Shown here: piece after piece, positions 1 to 10,669 of the stretch
Position numbering within the stretch: the stretch's first letter is position 1
Layout of the letters: every line of letters begins with the position of its first letter
Assembly (NCBI RefSeq): GCF_021134715.1
Contig: NC_060025.1
Location: 1,054,001-1,118,000, forward strand
DNA: 64,000 bases
Reading direction: 5' to 3'
From: Daphnia pulex
Lineage: Eukaryota; Arthropoda; Branchiopoda; Diplostraca; Daphniidae
Notes under the pieces: generated by a model
Seen by the model: only the letters and a program-made list of their open reading frames with translations
Told to the model about the DNA's origin: nothing
Database searches by the model: none
Position numbers and translations under genes: made by a program

Positions 1-2
1 CC

Positions 3-539
3 AAGAGTGGATTTACAGTTTCTTTCTCTGGCCTACAAGCTATCATCAAACGAAACAAGACGACCATTCTAACAGCATCCCGGTTTGGGGAGACTCTATA
101 TCGTGCTGAAGCTACTCTTGCTCCTCTCACTGACGTCCGCCTTGCAGCATCTCCTGCTACCGTCGCTACTATGCACCACATTCCTTACTGCCAACTCGTG
201 GGGAGTAACATGTACGCGGCTCTCAAAGTTCGACTCGAAATTCGACCAGACGTCATCTTCATGGCAAGTCAACTTGCTCAGCACCTTCATAATCCTACCA
301 TAATCCACTGGAAAGCTGCTAAACGTATTCTTCAATACCTCGGCACAACACGCTACCATGGTCTCGAGTTCGGCAGTAAGGGCCATGACAACACCACCGT
401 TGTTGCATTTTCGGACGTAGACCACGCTGGGGATGCGGATTCAAAACGGACCACCACTGGATACATTCTCGCTCTTAACGGAAGGGCAATCAGCTGGTGT
501 TCTCAACGTCAACCCGTTGTCGCCACATCTACCATGTAA
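3..539 (+). mobile_element. Ty1/copia retrotransposon remnant: end of reverse transcriptase plus RNase H
   Basis: The frame is open from the window edge to a TAA at 537-539. It contains the copia signature YCQLVGSNMY, then IRPDVIFMASQLAQHL and HWKAAKRILQYLG from the end of the reverse transcriptase, followed by the RNase H start FSDVDHAGDADSKRTTTGY and ISWCSQRQPVVATST. In intact copia elements the last block continues into STEAEY. Here a stop codon falls at that point and the frame resumes after it (SEYFAASDC), then shifts within about 20 bases. The element is therefore dead, and its 5' part lies outside the window. Copia polyproteins normally carry gag, protease, integrase, RT and RNase H, of which only the last parts are visible. 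Confidence 0.9.
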
Positions 540-1127
540 TCGGAATATTTTGCTGCTAGTGATTGCTCAAGAAATTGGTGTACGTGGGGATTAAACTTCG
601 ATGGGGAGATACGTTAAATTAAGCTGTTGAATCCTGTGCCGATTGAGAATTTTGTGTAAACTGAATTCAATTTTTCAAATCAAAGTTTCTGTTCTTGTTT
701 GAGATATGAAACACTTGGATTTATCGTTTATGTCAAAATTAATCTTCAATCATTTTTATGTGTTTATATTGATGGTGACTTTATCTGAGTTCTGAATGAG
801 AGAGAGTGTTGAGGTTTGTGTTGAACTCATTCAGCACTAGATGGCAGTGTTTGTGTTTTACTGAGAAAACATTGAAGACAACGTCGGTGGAATGACGCTG
901 TGGGTCTCGACGTTGATTCAGAGAAGTTAAAAGATACTTCCTTCTCTTTCTGTGTGGATCGTGTGACAAGGAGCGGGTGTGTTGAGGTGCTGTGTGGATT
1001 GAATTGATGTATTTGGTGGGACTGATGTGCAGCTTATCTCCTATGCTAATCGGGGGTCTGAATGTGCACTCTGCGCGAGTGTTCAGACTGACAAAGCTCT
1101 TCTCTGATAATTTGTGTCTTAACAGTT
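540..1127. other. No gene; possible 3' flank or LTR of the copia remnant
   Basis: This stretch is T/G-rich and broken by stops in all frames. It follows the RNase H end directly, so it may hold the rest of the element and its 3' LTR. No second LTR is in the window to prove this, and no clear TG...CA boundary could be fixed. Confidence 0.4.
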
Positions 1128-1500
1128 CCTCATGGTTTGTTTTATTGGACATCATATCCCTACAACTATGTTGTCGTTTGGACATTTGCTAAATTGATTT
1201 AAGAAAAAAATTTGAATAGCATTTACACAGTATGTTTAACATAACATTTTTGCAGCTTTTGAGAACTTATTGACCGATAAAAGAGGTGTCTAATAAGGCT
1301 TAACTGTGTGCACATCGTGAAATGAATATGGATTGATCATGTGTTTGAAATTTAGATAAGGTTATTGCAGAGGAATATTTTCAAAAAAGCCAACTGTCCT
1401 TCAAACGATTCGAAATAGAATATTCATTCACCGAAGAAACGAGTCAAATGACTTAAATGTCAATTGGTTTAAAGTGAGTAAAGTAAATAATAACCATAGC

Positions 1501-2020
1501 CATAACCATTTGATATTCATTTTGATATTGGTTGTTTGTAGACTCATCCCCCAGCAACGTCAAAATGCAGAAGGAAAGGCCAGTTTGCATGTCTTTCATA
1601 ATCGAAGGTCACGGAGATCATTACGTAAAACGTGCCATGCAGTGGTGTAGAGGTTGGGTGAGAACGGAATGTGTTCATAACCATTTGGTATTCAGTTTGA
1701 CATTGGTTTTTGTAGACCCATCCCCCAGCAACGTCAAATTCAGAAGGAAAAGCCAGTTTTGCCTCGCACGTCTTTCATAATCGAAGGTCACGGAGATCAT
1801 TATGTAAAACGCGTCATGCAGTGGTGTAGAGGTTGGGTGAGAATCAAAACCATTTGGTTTTCATTTTGATATTGGTTGTTTGTAGACCCATCCCCCAGCT
1901 ACGTCAAAATGCAGAACGAAAGGCCATTTTTCATGTCTTTCATAATCGAAGGTCACGGAGATCATTACGTAAAACGTGCCATGCAGTGGTGTAGAGGTTG
2001 GGTAAGAACGGGATGTGTTG
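1501..2020 (+). repeat. Three tandem upstream repeats of about 170 bp, left arm
   Basis: Units start near 1501, 1677 and 1846, each with an AACCATTTG block followed by TTGGTT...GTAGAC. Each unit contains CATCCCCCAGC, a GTCACGGAGATCATTA block and CATGCAGTGGTGTAGAGG. The first and third carry TTACGTAA, a palindrome of the type bound by PAR-bZIP factors; the second reads TTATGTAA. They end about 65 bp before the TATA box of the repeat-protein pseudogene, so they may have been its regulatory array. That role is an inference. Confidence 0.8.
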
Positions 2021-2085
2021 CTTCATCATCAATTTGGTACAATAGCCGCAAGGCTTAAAAGGTGGGTCAGGGTGAGAAAAAGTCG

Positions 2086-2119
2086 TATAAAAGGAGAGAG
2101 AAAAGGCGATAGAGATCAG
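2086..2119 (+). promoter_or_regulatory. TATA box and TCAGT initiator of left-arm pseudogene
   Basis: TATAAAA lies at 2086-2092 and TCAGT at 2115-2119, so the initiator A is 31 bp from the first T of the TATA box. This is standard arthropod core-promoter spacing. The start codon follows at 2200. Confidence 0.75.
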
Positions 2120-2199
2120 TCGAGTGAGCATCTCCGACACGGCAACACCTGCAGCGCACTATTGGTGCCTTCATTATCGTATTACATCAGTTCGCAATC

Positions 2200-3296
2200 A
2201 TGGGTAAATATTCGTTTTTATTTCCAGTCGTGAATAAATTCTAACTTGTTTCTAGTTGTTGATAAGACACGTTAAATTAGAAAATTAATTTGCAAATTGT
2301 TAATTGTGTAGTTAACTATGGCGTTGTGCTGATGTCGGGTGTTGTATCGTTGATGGCTGCGTCGACCACAGGTGTACTAATGTCTCCTGGGTATGGTGGA
2401 TACCAAGCAACAGCACCGAAAGAAGACTACACCACGTCACCGCCTCACTACAAAAAAATGTTAACGTACGCAACACCTACTTACTACACCGAGGCCCCCA
2501 ACTAGTACACCACCGAGGCTTCAGAGTATTACACGAAAACTTATGCTGCCCCGAGCTACTACGTCGAAGCCACCAAGTATTACTCTGCCCCGAGATGCAT
2601 CACCAAAGCGCTTGAGTATTACATTACAACTTAAGCTGCTCCAGCTTACTATAATGATTATAACTACTATTCTGTTCCCAGGTACTATACCGAGGCTCAA
2701 GTTTATTACACCACTAAAGCTGTCGAATACTACACCGAAGCGCCCAAGTACTACAATGCAACATAGACTGCCCCAGCTTAGCACACGGGAGGCACCGGCG
2801 AGCACCGGAGTACTACTACACCACCCCCGAGGCACTGAAGTACTACTACACCACCCCCGAGGCACCGGAGTACTACTACACCACCACCGAGGCACCGGAG
2901 TACTACTACACCACCACCGAGGCACCGGAGTACTACTACACCACCACCGAGGCACCGGAGTACTACTACACCACCACCGAGGCACCGGAGTACTACTACA
3001 CCACCACCGAGGCACCGGAGTACTACTACACCACCACCGAGGCACCGGAGTACTACTACACCACCACCGAGGCACCGGAGTACTACTACACCACCACCGA
3101 GGCACCGGAGTACTACTACACCACCACCGAGGCACCGGAGTACTACTACACCACCACCGAGGCACCGGAGTACTACTACACCACCACCACCGAGGCACCG
3201 GAGTACTACACAACTACTTACGCTACTCCGACCTACTACACCGAAGCTCCAAAGCACTACTCTACCCCGAGTTACTACACTACTAAGGCTCCTTAA
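2200..3296 (+). pseudogene. Dead secreted YYTT/EAPE-repeat protein gene, left arm
   Basis: Exon 1 is ATGG (2200-2203) with donor GTAAAT; exon 2 starts at 2312. Together they encode a signal-peptide-like start (MVNYGVVLMSGVVSLMAAS) followed by Tyr/Thr/Pro/Ala repeats such as YYTEAP. The frame is broken by TAG at 2503, TAA at 2632, TAG at 2764 and TAG at 2779, and by a frameshift near 2806. Beyond that the original repeat frame (EAPEYYYTTT) continues to TAA at 3294-3296, ending YYTTKAP. An AATAAA lies at 3390. Intact relatives would be secreted, Tyr-rich, cuticle- or mucus-like proteins. The same lesions occur in the right arm. Confidence 0.85.
2800..3200 (+). repeat. 30-bp tandem repeat coding EAPEYYYTTT, left arm
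   Basis: About 13 units of GAGGCACCGGAGTACTACTA plus CACCACCACC run nearly without change. The first few have CCACCCCCG or CACTGAAG variants and the last has one extra ACC codon. In the original frame each unit gives ten residues, EAPEYYYTTT. Long open frames on both strands here are by-products of the period-30 repeat. Confidence 0.95.
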
Positions 3297-3769
3297 TACT
3301 TGAGTCGAAATTTCTATTATCATTTAAATTCGTCGGTTATCTTCATGGTTACTAGTGACTATGAATTGATTGTTGATCTTAAACGAGAAAATAAAAAATA
3401 CTAAAGAATAAGACTTTTATTAATACCTACCTTTTCGACATTTCGACAGGCGTTTCTATTTGTGTTGACTTCTTCAATGTTAGTATGCTGTGTTATGATT
3501 TGTTTGTTTCATGTATTAGAGATGACTACTGCCTTAGTTGCTTGGCATACGGACATTCTTCTGCTTTGACGATTGTTTTAGAGTAAGTTGCGAAAGAAAG
3601 GTGCTGCGTTAAGTATACTCTAAATTTTGATTTTGAATTGTATCTTGAGCATTTTTTCGATAAGGGAATTCATTTTCAGAGGGAAAATATTCCAAAGTTG
3701 TGATTGTTGATTTCGTCAAGTCTTACAAGTAATAGGTAAATGGCTGATAGATTTTATAAATAAGGAAGA
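3297..3769. other. 3' flank of left-arm pseudogene; no gene
   Basis: AT-rich DNA with a polyadenylation signal at 3390-3395 and no coding frame that can be supported. It separates the pseudogene from the dispersed repeat. The mirror stretch is 8028-8500. Confidence 0.6.
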
Positions 3770-5907
3770 CTTTGAATTTGTAAGAAATATATTGATACAA
3801 TTCCTAAACAAGACTTGTTATAAATTAAAAGACAATCAACAAAAACTTATAAAAAGAATTGCTTTATTGTCCCACCTCCACCCACAATTCCACCACATTT
3901 TACAATCACATAGTCATACATACATACATACACTTAAGTTAACCTGTTGGCTGCCACGCCATACAACCCGTAGGTTGTTCTCTACTCTCTACGCGCCATG
4001 TCTGAAGGATCCATGACCAAGGTGGGACTTGCCATTGCTGACAAGTCCGGGCTGACAGGGAAGATGGAATGCACGCATTTAGGAGGCCTCTAGGAGGCCC
4101 GTGCTAAGGAGGTAGGGGGGAACAAAGGCGTGGCAGACAACGGATTAACTAACACAAATATTACCAACAACAAATGATGATCCGCGCTGACATTTTGGAG
4201 ATAACGGAGATGTTTTGGTGTCCATCTTCTCGACGTCTCCTCTGCATTACCTGAATAAAGACAAAACAATTGTTATTAAGTTACATGTAGGTACATTGAT
4301 CTGGTTTTTTTGCTCAAAACTTTACAGGCGCTTGAAATTTTTGCTTAGAATTAGCTTTCAATATTAAGAACTGTACACAGAACAAAGCTCACTTGCTACT
4401 TTTATGAAAAAAAATTCCGGAAGTAAACCGGAAGTAACCACAGCGCCTCAACCACTGAGCTGTCGTCAAATTAAACCACATATTCGTGATCTCCATGAAA
4501 TTTGGGGTCGATTAGGTGTGATTTAAACGAAATCCAAAATTTGGCCAAAATCGAGAATTTTCCTGGACTATATAGTTCAGGAAAATTTTCAAAACCGGAA
4601 GTACGAAAACGTACAAAACAAAACATGAACTTTACCACAAATTTGACGAGGATCACGAATTTGTGGTTCTTTTGTGCGACGAATGATTATTTACTGAACT
4701 ACTGACTGAAATCATAAAACCGGAAGTAGAAAAAAAAACACATTTTTTAAAATCTAACAAGTGAGCTTTGTTGGGGGAATAGTTATCGTCAATTTTCACT
4801 AAAAAATTTCCACACAACAGCTGCCCATAAATGTTTAAAGAGATTTGAAAGTAACTGAAATTGACTGTTTTGACATCTGACAATTATCGAAAAGCCATCT
4901 AGCGTTAGAAAAAGAAACGTCTAAGTAACAAGCTAAGTTGCGCGCTGATTTTGAAATTATTACACAGACAGAGAGTTTAACGCAAATAGATTACTAGTAG
5001 ATAATCTACGAAAATAAGTCAATTGTCCGGTACCTGGCCATAATCCTGTTGTGAGTGACTGCAGGTGTGTCACAGCAACTGAAGTGAACTAACTCGCCAG
5101 TGAAGCAGCAAAGAAGACACTTGAAGGATGAGCGTACGTCTTGAAGATAAGGATGGAGCAGAACGTTGGTGGAAGTCCCTCTTCTATCATGGACAAAATC
5201 CAGCATTCAATTGCTCAAGGATGTCCGTGGGGATCTTGCATGCTCTGTAAAAAAAATGTGTTGCAATGAAAATATAGAAATTAAAAAAGCATTTTAAGCT
5301 TTACCTTTTCTAAGAAGCACACTGAAATGTTCATGATGAAAAACCATAATAATGGAATTACAGCAGCCAACAGCATTACTCCTCAGGTGGGATAAATTTC
5401 CTGACGATAAAGAAATTGTCATGAAGTATTGCAGTAGCGTGGTGAAAGGTGATGTTGATGCTTACCTTTATCATTTGGGTGATGATTTAGTAAGGCATTT
5501 GACGTAGTGTGGTTGGTGTGGTAGCAGTAGTGGGAACATACCTTATCTCCTCACATTTGTATTCCACTCTATGTGGGCTTCAAACAGGAGTTTTAGGCTT
5601 TTGACAGCATGAGGATCTAATAGATGGAAAGTGACTGAGCGCTAAGTCAACTTGTTGGAATGACTGACAGCAGCTATGCATCTAAATTTGAAGAAATAAG
5701 TTGGTATAATAGAAAAATAAGGAAACTAGGTCAAGATATTAAACCTGCATAAGATACGAAGTTCCATTTGGTATTTGAAATCACATAAATATAAGTATTA
5801 ATTAACTGCAATTTGTTTCGCCATTTTCGACTCGTTTCACGATGTAACAATAACAAGGGCGACACTAGCGACATCTAGTAATGAGTTTTGAATCTTTTGA
5901 AAGTTGC
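3770..5907 (-). mobile_element. Unrecognised dispersed repeat, copy 1 (minus orientation)
   Basis: Read on the minus strand it begins near 5907 with GTGCAAC...AGATTCAAAACTC and the block ATTACTAGATGTCGC. It runs through splice-like signals to a conserved 3' part holding CAGTCCCACCTTG-type unique sequence, GTATGTATGTATG and AATAAAGCAATTC, and fades near 3770. It matches copies at 5915-8027 and 54784-57214. No long protein is encoded. No terminal repeat or target duplication was found, so its class is unknown. Confidence 0.75.
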
Positions 5908-5937
5908 ACAAATACTTGTTGTATGTTGTTCCTATGT
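5843..5937. repeat. Palindrome spacer built from repeat 5' ends
   Basis: The two arms stop matching at about 5842 and 5938. Most of the spacer, read on the minus strand (GTGCAACTTTC...ACTCATTACTAGATGTCGC), matches the start of the third repeat copy at 54784-54835. The right edge (TGTTGTTCCTATGTCATG) resembles the next part of that copy. The centre is therefore two 5' ends facing each other, with the right copy slightly truncated. Confidence 0.7.
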
Positions 5938-8027
5938 CATGAAACGAGACGAAATGAGCGAAACAAAACAAATTGCTGCTAATTATATTTATATTCCTGT
6001 GATTTCAAATACCAAATGGAACTTCGTATCTTATGTAGGTTTATCTTGACCTAGTTTCCTTATTTTTCTATTATATACCAACTTATTTCTTCTAATTTTA
6101 GATGCATAGCTACTGTCAGTCATTCTAACAAGTTGACTTAGCGCTCAGTCACTTTCCATCTATAAGATTCTCATACTGTCAAAAGCCTAAAACTCCTGTT
6201 TGAAGCCCACATAGAGTGGAATAAAAATGTGAGGAGATAAGGTATTTTCCCACTACTGCTACCACACCAACCACACTACGTCAAATGCCTTACTAAATCA
6301 TCACCCAAATGATAAAGGTAAGCATCAATATCACCTTTCACCACGCTACTGCAATACTTCATGACAATTTCTTTATCGTCGGGAAGTTTATCCCACCTGA
6401 GTAATGCTGTTGGCTGCTGTAAATCCATTATTACGGTTTTTCATCATGAACATTTCAGTGTGCTTCTTAGAAAAGGTAAAGATTAATATGCTTTTTTAAT
6501 TTTTATATTTTCATTGCAGCAAATTTTTTTTTTACAGAGCATGCAAGATCCCCACAGACATCCTTTAGCAATTGAATGCTGGATTTTGACCATGACAGAA
6601 GAGGGACTTCCACCAACGTTCTGCTACATCCTTATCTTCAAGACGTACGCTCATCCAGCTTCACTGCTTCAGTTCTTCTTTGCTGCTTCACTGGCGAGTT
6701 AGTTCACTTCAGTTGCTGTGACACCTGCAGTCACTGACAACGGGATTATGGCCAGGTACCGGACAGTTTACTTATTTTCGTGGATTATCTACTAGTCATC
6801 TATTTGCGTTAAACTCTCTGTCTGTGTAATAATTCCAAAATCAGGCCCTTCTTGCGCGCAACTTAGCTTGTTACTTAGACGTTTCTTTTTCTAACGCTAG
6901 ATGGCTTTTTGATAATTGTCAGATGTCAAAACAGTCAATTTCAGTTACTTTCAAATCTCTTTAAACATTTATGGGCAGCTGTTGTGTGGAAATTTTTTAG
7001 TGAAAATTGACGATAACTATTCCCCCAACAAAGCTCACTTGTTAGATTTTAAAAAATGTGTTTTTTTTTCTACTTCCGGTTTTATGATTTCAGTCAGTAG
7101 TTCAGTAAATAATCATTCGTCGCACAAAAGAACCACAAATTCGTGATCCTCGTCAAATTTGTGGTAAAGTTCATGTTTTGTTTTGTACGTTTTCGTACTT
7201 CCGGTTTTGAAAATTTTCCTGAACTATAGTCCAGGAAAATTCTCGATTTTGGCCAAATTTTGGATTTCGTTTAAATCACACCTAATCGACCCCAAATTTC
7301 ATGGAGATCACGAATATGTGGTTTAATTTGACGACAGCTCAGTGGTTGAGGCGCTGTGGTTACTTCCGGTTTACTTCCGGAATTTTTTTTCATAAAAGTA
7401 GCAAGTGAGCTTTGTTCTGTGTACAGTTCTTAATATTGAAAGCTAATTCTAAGCAAAAATTTCAAGCGCCTGTAAAGTTTTGAGCAAAAAAACCAGATCA
7501 ATGTACCTACATGTAACTTAATAACAATTGTTTTGTCTTTATTCAGGTAATGCAGAGGAGACGTCGAGAAGATGGACACCAAAACATCTCCGTTATCTCC
7601 AAAATGTCAGCGCGGATCATCATTTGTTGTTGGTAATATTTGTGTTAGTTAATCCGTTGTCTGCCACGCCTTTGTTCCCCCCTACCTCCTTAGCACGGGC
7701 CTCCTAGAGGCCTCCTAAATGCGTGCATTCCATCTTCCCTGTCAGCCCGGACTTGTCAGCAATGGCAAGTCCCACCTTGGTCATGGATCCTTCAGACATG
7801 GCGCGTAGAGAGTAGAGAACAACCTACGGGTTGTATGGCGTGGCAGCCAACAGGTTAACTTAAGTGTATGTATGTATGTATGACTATGTGATTGTAAAAT
7901 GTGGTGGAATTGTGGGTGGAGGTGGGACAATAAAGCAATTCTTTTTATAAGTTTTTGTTGATTGTCTTTTAATTTATAACAAGTCTTGTTTAGGAATTGT
8001 ATCAATATATTTCTTACAAATTCAAAG
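5915..8027 (+). mobile_element. Unrecognised dispersed repeat, copy 2 (plus orientation)
   Basis: Same repeat as copy 1 in opposite direction. Intron-like signals include donor ATGTAG/GTTTATC near 6030 with acceptor TTCTAATTTTAG near 6102, donor AAAG/GTAAGC near 6320 with acceptor TTTTTTACAG near 6537, and acceptor TTTATTCAG near 7546 before a 28-codon open frame at 7550. An AATAAAGC polyadenylation-type signal lies at about 7930. An A-box-like block GCTCAGTGGTTGAGGCG sits at 7337-7353. It could be a transposon-derived transcription unit or a duplicated noncoding gene; the sequence alone does not decide. Confidence 0.75.
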
Positions 8028-8500
8028 TCTTCCTTATTTATAAAATCTATCAGCCATTTACCTATTACTTGTAAGACTTGACGAAATCAACAATCACAAC
8101 TTTGGAATATTTTCCCTCTGAAAATGAATTCCCTTATCGAAAAAATGCTCAAGATACAATTCAAAATCAAAATTTAGAGTATACTTAACGCAGCACCTTT
8201 CTTTCGCAACTTACTCTAAAACAATCGTCAAAGCAGAAGAATGTCCGTATGCCAAGCAACTAAGGCAGTAGTCATCTCTAATACATGAAACAAACAAATC
8301 ATAACACAGCATACTAACATTGAAGAAGTCAACACAAATAGAAACGCCTGTCGAAATGTCGAAAAGGTAGGTATTAATAAAAGTCTTATTCTTTAGTATT
8401 TTTTATTTTCTCGTTTAAGATCAACAATCAATTCATAGTCACTAGTAACCATGAAGATAACCGACGAATTTAAATGATAATAGAAATTTCGACTCAAGTA

Positions 8501-9597
8501 TTAAGGAGCCTTAGTAGTGTAGTAACTCGGGGTAGAGTAGTGCTTTGGAGCTTCGGTGTAGTAGGTCGGAGTAGCGTAAGTAGTTGTGTAGTACTCCGGT
8601 GCCTCGGTGGTGGTGGTGTAGTAGTACTCCGGTGCCTCGGTGGTGGTGTAGTAGTACTCCGGTGCCTCGGTGGTGGTGTAGTAGTACTCCGGTGCCTCGG
8701 TGGTGGTGTAGTAGTACTCCGGTGCCTCGGTGGTGGTGTAGTAGTACTCCGGTGCCTCGGTGGTGGTGTAGTAGTACTCCGGTGCCTCGGTGGTGGTGTA
8801 GTAGTACTCCGGTGCCTCGGTGGTGGTGTAGTAGTACTCCGGTGCCTCGGTGGTGGTGTAGTAGTACTCCGGTGCCTCGGTGGTGGTGTAGTAGTACTCC
8901 GGTGCCTCGGTGGTGGTGTAGTAGTACTCCGGTGCCTCGGGGGTGGTGTAGTAGTACTTCAGTGCCTCGGGGGTGGTGTAGTAGTACTCCGGTGCTCGCC
9001 GGTGCCTCCCGTGTGCTAAGCTGGGGCAGTCTATGTTGCATTGTAGTACTTGGGCGCTTCGGTGTAGTATTCGACAGCTTTAGTGGTGTAATAAACTTGA
9101 GCCTCGGTATAGTACCTGGGAACAGAATAGTAGTTATAATCATTATAGTAAGCTGGAGCAGCTTAAGTTGTAATGTAATACTCAAGCGCTTTGGTGATGC
9201 ATCTCGGGGCAGAGTAATACTTGGTGGCTTCGACGTAGTAGCTCGGGGCAGCATAAGTTTTCGTGTAATACTCTGAAGCCTCGGTGGTGTACTAGTTGGG
9301 GGCCTCGGTGTAGTAAGTAGGTGTTGCGTACGTTAACATTTTTTTGTAGTGAGGCGGTGACGTGGTGTAGTCTTCTTTCGGTGCTGTTGCTTGGTATCCA
9401 CCATACCCAGGAGACATTAGTACACCTGTGGTCGACGCAGCCATCAACGATACAACACCCGACATCAGCACAACGCCATAGTTAACTACACAATTAACAA
9501 TTTGCAAATTAATTTTCTAATTTAACGTGTCTTATCAACAACTAGAAACAAGTTAGAATTTATTCACGACTGGAAATAAAAACGAATATTTACCCAT
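8501..9597 (-). pseudogene. Dead secreted YYTT/EAPE-repeat protein gene, right arm
   Basis: Mirror copy of the left-arm gene: start ATGG at 9597-9594, exon 2 from 9485, in-frame stops at 9292-9294, 9163-9165, 9031-9033 and 9016-9018, the same frameshift, and the same number of 30-bp repeat units (8597-8997). All predicted translations in the two arms agree. The damage therefore predates the arm duplication, or has been copied between arms since. Its promoter and upstream repeats are mirrored at 9678-9711 and 9777-10296. Confidence 0.85.
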
Positions 9598-9677
9598 GAT
9601 TGCGAACTGATGTAATACGATAATGAAGGCACCAATAGTGCGCTGCAGGTGTTGCCGTGTCGGAGATGCTCACTCGA

Positions 9678-9711
9678 CTGATCTCTATCGCCTTTTCTCT
9701 CTCCTTTTATA
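9678..9711 (-). promoter_or_regulatory. TATA box and initiator of right-arm pseudogene
   Basis: Mirror of the left-arm promoter: TATAAAA on the minus strand at 9711-9705 and TCAGT at 9682-9678, spacing 31 bp. Confidence 0.7.
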
Positions 9712-9776
9712 CGACTTTTTCTCACCCTGACCCACCTTTTAAGCCTTGCGGCTATTGTACCAAATTGATGATGAAG

Positions 9777-10296
9777 CAACACATCCCGTTCTTACCCAAC
9801 CTCTACACCACTGCATGGCACGTTTTACGTAATGATCTCCGTGACCTTCGATTATGAAAGACATGAAAAATGGCCTTTCGTTCTGCATTTTGACGTAGCT
9901 GGGGGATGGGTCTACAAACAACCAATATCAAAATGAAAACCAAATGGTTTTGATTCTCACCCAACCTCTACACCACTGCATGACGCGTTTTACATAATGA
10001 TCTCCGTGACCTTCGATTATGAAAGACGTGCGAGGCAAAACTGGCTTTTCCTTCTGAATTTGACGTTGCTGGGGGATGGGTCTACAAAAACCAATGTCAA
10101 ACTGAATACCAAATGGTTATGAACACATTCCGTTCTCACCCAACCTCTACACCACTGCATGGCACGTTTTACGTAATGATCTCCGTGACCTTCGATTATG
10201 AAAGACATGCAAACTGGCCTTTCCTTCTGCATTTTGACGTTGCTGGGGGATGAGTCTACAAACAACCAATATCAAAATGAATATCAAATGGTTATG
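9777..10296 (-). repeat. Three tandem upstream repeats of about 170 bp, right arm
   Basis: Mirror image of the array at 1501-2020, with the same three variants in the same order relative to the pseudogene. Confidence 0.8.
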
Positions 10297-10669
10297 GCTA
10301 TGGTTATTATTTACTTTACTCACTTTAAACCAATTGACATTTAAGTCATTTGACTCGTTTCTTCGGTGAATGAATATTCTATTTCGAATCGTTTGAAGGA
10401 CAGTTGGCTTTTTTGAAAATATTCCTCTGCAATAACCTTATCTAAATTTCAAACACATGATCAATCCATATTCATTTCACGATGTGCACACAGTTAAGCC
10501 TTATTAGACACCTCTTTTATCGGTCAATAAGTTCTCAAAAGCTGCAAAAATGTTATGTTAAACATACTGTGTAAATGCTATTCAAATTTTTTTCTTAAAT
10601 CAATTTAGCAAATGTCCAAACGACAACACAGTTGTAGGGATATGATGTCCAATAAAACAAACCATGAGA

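Larger units (their letters stand above)
1128..10669. repeat. Giant palindrome: two arms of about 4.7 kb around a spacer of about 95 bp
   Basis: Positions p on the left and about 11797-p on the right are reverse complements. Matching begins at 1128 and 10669 and reaches about 5842 and 5938. Predicted translations of the left arm at 1532-2505, 2521-3296, 3792-4016 and 4653-4883 are identical to those of the mirror positions. Only isolated differences were seen outside about 4885/6916, for example one base near 1160 and a 2-bp indel near 4570. Inside that limit, substitutions and indels are frequent, including an 11-bp gap near 4937 against about 6845. Each arm carries the same tandem upstream repeat, promoter, pseudogene and one copy of a dispersed repeat. 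Confidence 0.95.

Noticed and set aside
2800-3200. Regular 30-bp repeats suggesting a CRISPR-like array
   Set aside because: Units are contiguous without spacers, in a eukaryotic coding pseudogene.
2521-3323. Long open frames of 181, 230 and 247 codons on both strands over the 30-bp repeat
   Set aside because: A period divisible by three without stops opens every frame. The real frame is the Tyr/Thr one, and it is broken.
1128-10669. Palindrome as a pure sequencing fold-back artefact
   Set aside because: A chimeric read would give equally good pairing up to the centre. Here the inner arms differ by real indels and each matches copy 3 separately. An assembly error still cannot be fully excluded without reads.
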